From the NCBI GenBank assembly GCA_009869945.1, contig WIXG01000286.1, positions 38,389-102,388 on the forward strand: DNA of 64,000 nucleotides. Reading direction: 5' to 3'. The stretch is from Mesaphorura yosii. Its lineage: Eukaryota > Arthropoda > Collembola > Poduromorpha > Tullbergiidae. Each line of letters begins with the position of its first letter. The first letter of the stretch is position 1. This document shows, in pieces, positions 46,565 through 56,618 of the stretch. The translations under genes were made by a program, and so were the position numbers. The notes under the pieces are model-generated. The model made no database searches. It worked only from the letters and a program-made list of their open reading frames with translations, and was not told the origin of the DNA.

Positions 46565-48351
46565 ATGAAGACAATTTTGCTACAATTACTCGTCATTCTT
46601 CTCCAATTTACCTTCCTTCTACTTCTCCAGTCTCCCCCTGCCAATTCGGAAGTGTTGGCACTAAGCAGAATTCGTCCAATTGTCAGGTATTATTTTCTCG
46701 AAGAAGCCAAGGCCAAGAGGAGACACGAGAAGGAGATCGAGACGAACTCCATTCTCTCTTCATCCAACGAAGAAGCCGAAGCTCTGGAGCCAGCGAACGA
46801 GGAGCAGTTGCAATTGGTTTCAGATCTGAGCAATGAGGAAACTGATGGAGACGTCGACATGGACGATCAGACAAATGGAAAGACTACAACGTTTTCAAGC
46901 GCCAACACCACAGATCGATCGCCACCGGAAACATCACCGCCGAAGACTTTTAAACCCATTGTGTTATGGCATGGAATGGGTAAGTTATCATTAGTCGGTT
47001 TTTATTTGTTAGACAATGTTTACGTGCACCATGTTTGTTGACAATGTTGGTCTATTATCGTTTTCCGACTAAGATTTAGAATTTGTGCCTCGCAGGTGAT
47101 AACGCAGTTGGGGTGAAGTTCGCCTTGAGCTTCCTAACCAAGGAAATGCCAGGAGTCTACATCAAATCACTACAAATTGGACCAAACCCCGCTAAGGTAA
47201 GAGGTAACTAAAGCCAAGCGCATAATTTGCATTGTTGCATCTACCAATTCAAAATCCTTAGAGACGCTCTTGTTCTAATTCTTAGGACATCGAAAATGGA
47301 TTCTTCCTCAACGTAAATGAGCAGGTCGCGATGGTTTGCAATGACCTGAAGCAGGATAAGCTGTTGGCCAACGGATACAACGCCATCGGCTTGTCTCAAG
47401 GCGGCCAGTTTCTGTATGCACAATTGCAATTAAATTTTATTATTGCACATGAATATGCTTGATTGAAAATATTGTTAAATAGGAGAGCTGTGGCTCAAAG
47501 ATGTCCGGACCCTCCAATGTTCAACCTGATTTCGCTGGGTGGCCAACATCAGGGCGTGTTCGGTCTGCCGCAGTGTTCAGCGCCGAAACAGGGGTGGTGT
47601 GAAATAATTGACAAGCTCCTTACACACGCTGCGTATTCTGAGTAAGCTAAATACCAATTATAATAAACCTTAAATATTTTAAATTCATGCTAGAATTTCA
47701 TTTCCAATTATTCCTACTTTGTTTAAGCAATTAAGCACGATTCAAGAGTTCCAGAAAATAAAGAAATAATGCTCATTGTTCTTTTCAGATGGGTTCAGAA
47801 ATTTTTAGTTCAGGCGGAGTACTGGCACGATCCCTTCAAACCACAAATCTACGCCGAGAGCAGCGTCTTCCTCGCCGATATCAACAATGAGAGGGTATTT
47901 CCTATTTTATTTTTTACATTTGGATTTTCTCATTTTCCGTGCCATAAATTGACTTTGGAATTCAGTCATTGAACACCACGTACAAAGAAAATCTCCAGAA
48001 ACTCCGCAATTTGGTTTTGGTACTGTTTGAAGGCGACACAATTGTCCAACCGAAAGATAGTGAATGGTTCGGGTATTTTAAGGATGGGCAGGACAAAGTT
48101 ATGTACAAAATGGAGGATTCGGCTCTGTACAAAGAAGTACGAAATTTCTCCAAATATCCACATGCAAATGAATCGCTGACTCATTGACGACTGTGATTAA
48201 GTTTGCTCTTAACAAAATCTTACAGGATCGGATTGGACTGAAAACACTGAATGAAAGTGGACGGCTGCATTTGCTGTCGGTGCCTGGAAATCATTTGATA
48301 TTCAGCAAAGCCTGGTTCATTCGAAACATTGTCAAACCGTTCCTCATGTGA
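46565..48351 (+). CDS. PPT1: Palmitoyl-protein thioesterase 1 with acidic N-terminal insert
   Basis: Lysosomal hydrolase that removes thioester-linked fatty acyl groups from cysteines of proteins under degradation. Seven exons: 46565-46979, 47096-47196, 47286-47413, 47483-47641, 47789-47894, 47966-48136 and 48226-48351, giving 401 residues. The signal peptide is [20 protein letters not shown]. The alpha/beta hydrolase core starts at [15 protein letters not shown]. Triad: Ser at about 209 in [16 protein letters not shown], Asp at about 327 in [16 protein letters not shown], and His at about 383 in [13 protein letters not shown]. These align with human Ser115, Asp233 and His289. Odd: about 95 extra Glu/Ser/Thr-rich residues sit between the signal peptide and the hydrolase core (human protein 306 residues). 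The start was chosen at the Met opening the signal peptide. A damaged copy of exons 6-7 and the 3' UTR follows downstream. Confidence 0.95.
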
Positions 48352-48655
48352 GCCTTATCTTCAGCGTGACGGCATACAAAAAACAGATAATGAAAAAGCA
48401 AACGGAGCTCTGATAAAAAGACTCGTTGTTGTCCAAGGCTTAATTAAAACATAAATTATTTTTTTAATTACTATTATCAGATGCCATTCCTAAATTGTTG
48501 CTTAACATTGTTTTTTACCTTGGCAATTAAATGTGCATTGGATTGTTCAATAATTGAATTATGAATTTCATCTCAGACTATTTTTTTTTAATGGCCTACA
48601 ACACTGATGATCTAAGTTTGATCAAGTTTTCAAGGCAGCTGCGCATATTTCGTTC
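48352..48655 (+). other. 3' UTR of PPT1
   Basis: AT-rich, no coding sequence. Its second half (about 48500-48590) has a diverged match downstream at about 49100-49190, so the UTR is part of the tandem duplication. Confidence 0.5.
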
Positions 48656-48659
48656 GGAC

Positions 48660-49190
48660 AGGCTCGTATTAGGTCAGGAATGGGCAAATAGGAAGGGGTA
48701 GTAGTACAAACTCGTGCACAAAATGGAGGATTCGTCTCTGTAAGAAGAGGTACGAAATTCATCGAAATGTCCAAATACAAGTACACAAGCTGATGGCGAT
48801 GACTACAGGATCGGATTGGACGGAAAACGTTGAACGATGGTGCAAGACTTTCCGGATGGCTTTCGGCGACTGGAAACCCTTTGATATTCAGCAAACAAAG
48901 GTTCATTCGAAACGCTGTTAAGGCTTTCCTCAACTCAAGTTATTCCCAACCCGTCGCGGCGTCGTTGGCGTTTGAAGAAATGTGAAGATTTGATTCAAAG
49001 GCATAGGCTCCGAAGAGGTCTGTGAAGAAGACGCCGGGGCATAATTAACAACTTATTGTATTAATTACTTGCTACTTTCAGTTGCCAATACCAAGACTAT
49101 TCTTTTACATGGTTTTGTTTGAAAATAAATATACATAGTTCAATAATCGAATTATGAATTTCAGATTACATTTTTTGAATTTTGGCTTGC
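48660..49190 (+). pseudogene. Tandem duplicate remnant of PPT1 3' end and 3' UTR
   Basis: Copy of PPT1 exon 6 (end), intron 6, exon 7 and the 3' UTR. It matches the parent in order. Copy 48718-48760 corresponds to parent 48105-48147, including the ACAAAATGGAGGATTCG block. Copy 48808-48825 corresponds to the exon 7 start, with the acceptor-like TACAG and GATCGGATTGGA. Copy 48868-48920 corresponds to the active-site end of exon 7. The parental GGAAATCATTTG (Gly-Asn-His-Leu) reads GGAAACCCTTTG here, so the catalytic His codon has become Pro. The frame is broken by premature stops. The later block sharing TTCAATAAT and GAATTATGAATTTCA shows that the 3' UTR was copied too. Confidence 0.87.
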
Positions 49191-49358
49191 ATGCACTGTG
49201 GATTCTAGTTTGGGTGAGATTTCAAGGAATTGAACGGCGTTCATGACATCTTGTACTGCGAAGCGAGGTTCTACAATTAAAAGAGAACTTTGATTGAATG
49301 AACGAAACATATTATATTCGGCTTAATAAATTCTAATTAGACTAATAAAAATCAAATT

Positions 49359-50882
49359 CTACTTACATTCCCACTTTGCTTTGCCTTTGTCGTTAGGTTT
49401 CTGGAAACTTCGGTGGGTTGGATAACACATGTGAGTTTCGACGACTGTCGGAGCCTCGACGGCTTCAGATGCACAAGAGGGCTTTGGAGCTTCGATGACC
49501 TTCTGACGCTTCGGGGCTTCGATGACTTCTGCAGGGCATTCGACTTTTGGAACTTCGACTACCTTCGGAGCCTCGACGACTTCCGATGCACACGCGGGTT
49601 TTGGAGCTTTAACGACCTTCGGAGCTTCGATGGCTTCTACAGGACACTCGAAGTGTGGAATCTCGGCGACCTTCAGAGCTTCAGCTTGAGAAGGTTCTGG
49701 AATTGAATCTCCAGGGTTCCACAAGGCACATTCGCAGACTGGAGGGTCATTAGTCGGGCAGAGATGAGCTGGACGGTCAGTTTGCGCTGATTGAGATGCA
49801 TCGGCTTGAACATTCGGAGCAGTGGTAGCTGCAGGCACTTTTGCTAGAGTGCAGAATTTAGGGTGGCAAGTAATACCTAAGCTTGGCATAGGCGGGCAGA
49901 TGTGATTAAGAGCGGTTGTCAACGGCGTTGGATCGCAGTCGTCCGAAAGCTCCCCTTGGCAATGCTTACGTCCTTTTCGTTTGTAAATCGGACAGTCATG
50001 ATAGCCATAGTCACATCCTGTATAGAAATTTGGGAATCAATGACAAAACATCACAAATTAATTTTTCTAAGACAATTTCAACTTCTGGAGCCTTGACTTA
50101 CCACTACCGTTGGCAGCACGCTCACTGCAGTCACGACCCAGCGTGGTAAACATACCAGCAACAAATCGGGCATCTGATAGGCGCGTTGAGGGAAGATAAC
50201 GCTATAGGTAGCTGCGCCTCCAATTCCTGCGTACAAGATTTTACGTGCTCTCGATTTCCCGATTCCAAACATCGCTCCAACTAAAGCTCCAATTTCAATG
50301 AGAGTGAACTGAACGTCATTATCAGCACGCTTTTGCAGGTACCCCAGATTATCTGAAAGGAAGATGTCAATTTTCTGTGCATCTTGAGCGGACTCGAAGG
50401 CGGGAGTTCAAGACTATGATAAGATCAGATCAATGCACTGAATTACCAGCAAATCTTTGTGGCAAAGTCTTGGAAGTATTTCGAGCAATGCAGTAGCAGC
50501 TTCCAAACTTTTCTAAAACAGGTTGGCACTTTTCCTTACACTCGTCGACGCACTTTTCCAGGTCAGTGCGGGTGTCGATCACCTTCAGCTTGAGAGTATC
50601 CAGATTGCCATCTCCACATTCATTACTATAAGAAGGAATATATTGGGATTATAATTAGGGCTGATCGACTATGAACCCCTTTTATGTCTGATGTTGCTAT
50701 TTTGTCTTTTATTACTCATTGATTTGGTCCTCCAATGGCGGCTGTGGATGTGGAGTACAATCTTCGCCTCCACTCTCGGCTTCTTCAGCACTCGCCATCA
50801 GGCTACCAATTGAAACCATTCCACTCCCAACGAGTCCCCCGACTCCAACAGCCGGAGCCAGAAGCTTGAAGGCTCGATACAT
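49359..50882 (-). CDS. ApoO/MICOS (MIC26/MIC27)-like protein with Cys- and EAPK-rich tail; frame break in exon 3
   Basis: Likely inner-membrane cristae protein. Exons in transcript order: 50882-50716, 50625-50447, 50352-50102 and 50017-49359. The N terminus is MYRAFKLLAPAVGVGG. A Cys-containing helix reads TDLEKCVDECKEKCQPVLEK. Then come two ApoO-like membrane hairpins, LIEIGALVGAMFGIGKSRAR and KILYAGIGGAATYSVIFPQ. This parallels the mammalian GLIGLLLARGSKIKKLVYP...YYPQQA layout. Odd: after FPQRA the frame must move by one base to reach the open downstream frame ARFVAGMFTTLGRDCSERAA then NGSG. That frame continues across an intron into CDYGYHDCPIYKRKGRKHCQ and a tail of EAPK, VVEVPK and CASE repeats ending KAKWECK. 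In the first frame the joined exon 4 soon stops. Either an indel in this sequence, or two adjoining genes. The ApoO identity is moderate confidence; the tail is unrecognised. Confidence 0.62.
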
Positions 50883-51440
50883 TTTGGCCAACTGAATCTG
50901 AATCCTAATCCGACGTGAAAGTTCAGAATCAGATAGTTTCACTCGAAACTCGAGTAGACCGGCAGACAAGAGAGCAAGATTGAAACACTGAGATTGAAAA
51001 TTAGGATAGAGCAAGCAAGAATTAGAATGGAAATTAAATTACGTCCACACACTTCGAAGACTAGAAATCGATAACAAACTTCGTAGGGCGAAACTTGCTG
51101 GCTTTTGCAGTGGAATACGGAATGCAGCAGAATAGTAGAATGGTAATGCAGTTTGGTTTCGCGTATTTGCAAAATGTTGAATTTATTTATAGCGCTTGTT
51201 TGTTCCCTGTTGACTGTTAAGAAAATTTACCCAAGACTGAGGTTGATGAGTTGATAAATTCTAGCTTGGCTTTTATTTGTTCAAAGATTCCAAAAAAATT
51301 GTACACTGAAATTGCTGATGCAAGGCATATAAGCATTAAACATAAGAAAATTTGGCTAATTTGGCAAATCTGGCATTTCTGAATAGGTGGAAAGATTAAA
51401 TTATAGCTTTACAGCAAACAGAATTCGAGAATAACTTAAT
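50883..51440. other. Intergenic space between the ApoO-like and cuticle genes
   Basis: Holds the promoter side of the ApoO-like gene and the 3' UTR of the cuticle gene. No other coding block supported. Confidence 0.45.
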
Positions 51441-52125
51441 TTAGAAGAAACGGTGTGGAACGGCGGCGTACGGGTGGTGGAGTGGGGCAGCGAATCCGTG
51501 GTGCGCGTAGGCCGCAACTGGAGCTGGGGCGTGACGGGCCAAGACTGGAGCAGCAGCGACGGCTGGTGCTTGTCTGTCGACAACAGCGTTGAAGCCGTTG
51601 ATGCCATCGGCGGTGTAAGTGACAACGCGGAGGGAGCCGTCGGGCTCAACGAGCGAGTATTGTCCGGACACTGCGTCTCCGTTTCTGGTTTCGGTGTGGG
51701 ACTTGGCGTCTCCGGTGAGGGCATCTTGGACCGAGTATCCAAAGTTGTACTGTGGGTGGTGGTCGTACGGCTCAGCGGCAAGAGCTGCAAGATACGAGAT
51801 ACAGCAGTGGACATTAATTCATCAATTGGGCAAAGTGGCAAGTAGCAATCGCTCCAGTGCAGGATTACCCTTGACGGCTGGGGCGGCATAGGCCAATGGA
51901 GCGTGGGCGTGAGGACCGGCGAAGGCCAGCGGAGCAGCAGCGTGGGCAGCGTAAGGGTGGGCTCCGAGGAATCCGGCTGGGAATTGTGGAGCAGCCATGC
52001 TGACACCGACCAATGTCAAGAAAATGGCGACCTGCCACGAACACACAGACGCAAATAATTCGGGTTAATCGAGTCTCAAGTTAAGCGAAGAGCAGACCAG
52101 AGCAGAGAATTCTCACCTTCATCAT
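51441..52125 (-). CDS. RR-2 chitin-binding cuticle protein
   Basis: Structural exoskeleton protein of the CPR family, RR-2 class, typical of hard cuticle. Three exons in transcript order: 52125-52117 (only MMK), 52031-51869 and 51784-51441, giving 171 residues. The signal peptide is spread over exons 1 and 2 ([19 protein letters not shown]). An Ala/His/Pro-rich linker follows ([15 protein letters not shown]). The extended Rebers-Riddiford consensus is [65 protein letters not shown]. The tail is Ala/Pro/His-rich and ends VPHRFF. A three-codon first exon is characteristic of arthropod CPR genes. A TATA box lies upstream. Intact. Confidence 0.96.
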
Positions 52126-52254
52126 GTTGATTGTTGGAGTAGGACACGTTGGACGGAAAATGTGAGACAAGGTGAAGTGCACAAAATGCGAGCGATTTTT
52201 CTTCTCTAGAGTTCCAAATTGAGGACTGAATAAAATCCAAGCTAATTGTTAACC

Positions 52255-52262
52255 TATTTATA
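52255..52262 (-). promoter_or_regulatory. TATA box of the cuticle protein gene
   Basis: TATAAATA on the minus strand, about 130 bases upstream of the ATG at 52125. The spacing fits a short 5' UTR. Confidence 0.65.
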
Positions 52263-55200
52263 CAAAAATTGGAATGATCGTGAAAGTGTTTAATGCACTA
52301 GACCTCATTCGCACAAAATTGTGGCAACAATTCTTGTTAATGTTTACTTGCCTATCCCAACTTGGCTTGGTGTTGGCCTGCGCCTGGCCAGAATCATCGT
52401 ACATCGTCCATTTAATAATGCACTACAATGCACTGCTCGCATAAAAGGAGTCGTCAAGTCAGCTGCCAGCCTTTCTGCAACTCTGTATCTCAACTGCACG
52501 AAGCTGTTAAGGAAAGGAATGCTGAATGCATTAGCATCAAGAATTCGGCGTACGGCGAACTTGAAGAATCAATTATCGCAAATATTCAGTTGCATTGTAG
52601 TTCATTACACTGCAGGCAAAGGCAGTAAAGGCAAAGGCAAAAGGCGTTTCATTGTTGCCTCTCAACGACGGCACGGCTCGACTGAGTTTAACCATGATAA
52701 CATTTTAATAATTCTTTCTCTGTATGGTTCAACAATTAAATATAGATTATAATGAACATAATTAGAGTCGGTCGAGTCGATTGAGTCTTGAAGTAATGCA
52801 GAACTTGTGAACTGCAAAGGAATTTACGATCTGCGAATGGCATTGGATGCTCGTGTGCTTTGTTTATGCAGGCAGGAAGCATTGTGCCGTGCAGCTAAAA
52901 ACTAAAATTAGATCTGAAAGGGCAACAAAAGAACGACGAACAGACAACCTGTTTATGTTTTTATTACACAGCGTGTCAAATTATTATTTATTGTTGGCTT
53001 TATTACTTTCGAACCACCAGTTCGTGCTCTCAGCCAGGCCAGGCCGAAGTTTATCGTTTAGCGCTTAACGTTTAACCATGAAGATCAGACGGACGAGTGG
53101 CTATGGCTAATGGCCGCATTAACGTCCGTCCATCCATCAAATGAACGGCTTTGGCTTTAATGGGTTTAATATCAAAGGCAAACATAATTACAATTACGAT
53201 TACAAGATCAATCATTCTTGCGTACGTATCCGCGTACGGTCGCAAGGCTCGGAACAAAAAGGCAGTCCAATTCGCAATCTGCAATCTGCTCAATTCATCT
53301 TAAATCCGCTCTGGCTTGCGTCTTTGAGATCACGCTCGATAATAAATGATCTTTCACTTCCTACATGACTTTGTGATTCTTTTTGTCTTTTTGGAGTTTT
53401 GACTTTTGTTTTCTTCTCTGACAAACTGCCCTTTTGTTTCGAAACTAGTTTAGTTAATGAAGGTATCACGTTACATGGACGACGGACGGACAAGTGCGCG
53501 CAGTCGAATTGGCGCTTGACCACGACCGTGCCGCAGCCGACCGCACCTCGCCGCATTAATTCCCAATCAATCTCCATTAATCATGTCTGTCAACACTCAT
53601 CGTGTCTTGTGTCGGGGAGGCAAACCAGACGCTCATGTAGGCTCGCTATTTATGTCTTCAGTGTCTTGTTCGACGTCAGAAATGTCACAGACACAGCAGC
53701 TTAATTAAAATTAGCATGGCCTTTTGTGCCCCGTAAATCGTAATTTATGAGAATCAGATAAAATGCGGGACCCCAAGTCTTCGAGAGCGCCAGCTTCAAT
53801 TTGATTATGGCAGTGCCCCAATAATTAGCCATTAAATCATTTTTTATTACATCATGTGATCCGAATCTCGTTATCAGTGCAGTGTAGTGCACTATATTTT
53901 CTTGACACCATAAAAGTCAGATTCAAATAAACGCATGTCTTTCAAGACTTTTCAAGCCATTGTTCGAATTCAATGTTCAATGTCTGGCAGGTAAAGCACT
54001 TGTCACTTGTGCTCTTGTAATTGCTGTTGTAACTGCTAATTGAAATTAGAATTTCTTGCAAATGAGCTAACTCAGCAAAAGCAGCAAGTGCGAAGAATTT
54101 ATGAGCACTACGCGTACTTCGTTTTGCTTTTGTTGCAGTTGCAGTGGGGGCATTGAGAATTTTACGAGTTCTGTTTACAAGTTCTGGGTGCCAACTGACA
54201 ACCACACCGACGCCGACGACTAAACGAATTTCAATTAATAATTCATGGTTATCGGGCATAGCATGGCTTGCCAAAGCTTTTAAACATTTATTGCTTTGTT
54301 CCGCGCGTTCCCTGTCAATAATACTCCAATTACAAACTCACTCATGTCACAATTCATTCGAGAATCGAGATTCGAGAATGTCTGTCCATCACTTTTCAGT
54401 GCTCAGTCCAATTCGAATCAAATTTCAATGCTGGCCTGGCCTTACATTTCGTTAATTTTGCTGGCACTGAATATTTTGACGAACAACGCGCAATATTGAA
54501 ATTGACACAGAAAATTGCGCATGAGCGTCCAGCGCACTGATATCAATACGAGTCCTACTTAATCATCTTAATCGTGCGATTAAACTCAATCTGTGGCTTT
54601 CCACATTTTTAAAACATTGTCGCATAGTGTAGAAAGGAAACAAAATCATTACGCAATAAATAATTGATTAGGACAAATCAAAATGACGATGTTACAAGGA
54701 TCAGATTGCAGATTGCATACGCATGCATTATTGAAATTGCAATTGCAATTATGCCATATAAGAACACAAGTAATATCAGAGCAACCTACACCAACAACAT
54801 ACGACACGCTCCGTATTTAAATCATAACTCCTTTTATAAAAGTCTTTTTCTTTGCAATGTAGACTCGGTCAGTCATTAAACCATTAAACTTCCATCGCCT
54901 TCGACTTCGTCATCATGCAACAAAATTCAAAAACTAAATTACATCAGAGAACAGTGGATGGATTGATACAAACTGCAAATTTGCAAATTGATGCAAATAC
55001 TCATTTTAGCAATTATTTCAACTATTTGTCATCATTAAGCAGTAATGGCAGTGAATTGAGGCTTAATTAGTAAAGAATTATGCCCGTAGCCAATTGGAGC
55101 TAAATCAGCTAAAAGTTTGAATTTGTATTCTGCCTTGGCTTTTTATGACAACACGATTGGTTAAGAAAATTTTGAATTTTTGATTTGATTAGAGAAATAG

Positions 55201-56618
55201 CCCAAAAAATATCCAGAAGTAGTTTTTGATAACCATTTTAAACGCGGGGCCTCGGGCGGTTGTTCTAAATTGTAATTAACATGCCTCCGTTTCAAGTTTA
55301 CAAGTTACAAGGCATTTCCGGAAGCGGAAATTAAAAAGTGTTCGTGATCTGTCGATTTGATAGGCAGAGATCGAGTTTCGTTCCTCTCGTAGACCCAGAA
55401 ATTAATGCAAAATAAGAAAGACCTTTACAGTTGCAATTTGCAATTACTAAACTATACCACAACAGAGTGAACGCCCTTTGCTGTATCGCGTTATTATTAT
55501 CATTCCCACGTTGACGTTGATGCTAATTTCGCCATTGGCTTCATGTCTTAACTTGAGAGTAATAACACGTCATCGCGTCGTAGTCGCATCGTAGTCGAAT
55601 AGCTTATATCTCAAAAATGTAGGTAAAAGGTTAGCAATGACTTTTGGTTAGATTAGATTAGCCAACGGAATTCAGAACAGAATTCGACCCTTTGAAAAAT
55701 TGAAATGAGACGTGTAATACGTGGTACGCTGTACGCTTGACGATAAGAAGAACAAAGAGCCGATTTGAGGCAGCCAACTGCAAAACTGAAGCGCTACGCC
55801 GGCCTGCTTACGTGCGTGCGTTGAGATGCATACGACTCCTCTGTGAGCAACTCATAACAAACAGAAAATCAAGCAAAGGAGTGGGAAGACGAGAGAGAAT
55901 GAAATATGAGCGACAGTGCTTTGTTTCGTGTTTTGCGTTATCGCGATAAGAATGATCCGTAAGGCGATCGAGTTTATCCACATCCCACATCCTCGGTTTA
56001 AGTTTATAAGACTCACAAAAATAAATAGGAGGTTCCGTCCTTTGTGAAGTAATTCTAGTTGTTTAACGTTTTTCGTATGTAATATTTTCAGTGACTGACA
56101 ATCACATTCTAGCACAGTTTAGTTAACTTAAGTTCAATACTTAAATGCAATAATTCAGCTCCGAGTCCAGAATCCGTTTTCATTTGTGATGTAGGTCGAG
56201 TCTGGGTGTGGTGGGTAGTAATATTTCTATCTATCCATAATTATTTTTTAGTATTTAGTTAATGTGTCCAATTAAATTTAAAACTACAGTGTCTTACAGT
56301 CCACTGTTATGTTTTGTGCAGATAAGAGCTTGGCAGCAATGTGGCTTGTGAAGCTAGTATTTGTGTGATAACTACTGTCACTTCAGCATTCAGCTTGAAG
56401 ATTAAGGTTCTATGATATCAAAACATTTATTCCGGCCATGGCTGATCGCATTTATGAACGTAAATAAAAATATCGACTCTCGCATGCACCTTCAACTGGC
56501 TAGCCAATGGGTCTCTTGGACTCATCCTAGCGCTTGAGATAAGGAGACTTTATGCGACTGAAGCCTCCACTTTATTTTATCCTTAGATCCTGGACTGGTC
56601 TCATTCCGTGCGCCCGGA
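52263..56618. other. Gene-free region upstream of the BTB gene
   Basis: No gene supported in 4.3 kb. Open frames are short and without codon bias. GCAATTGCAATT and TTGCAATTTGCAATT words recur (54735-54750, 55430-55445). It may contain regulatory DNA of the cuticle gene (near side) and of the BTB gene (far side). Confidence 0.5.

Noticed and set aside
49413-49706. Plus-strand frame with repeated GFWSFNDLRSFD-like units
   Set aside because: Antisense image of the EAPK/CASE repeats of the minus-strand tail.
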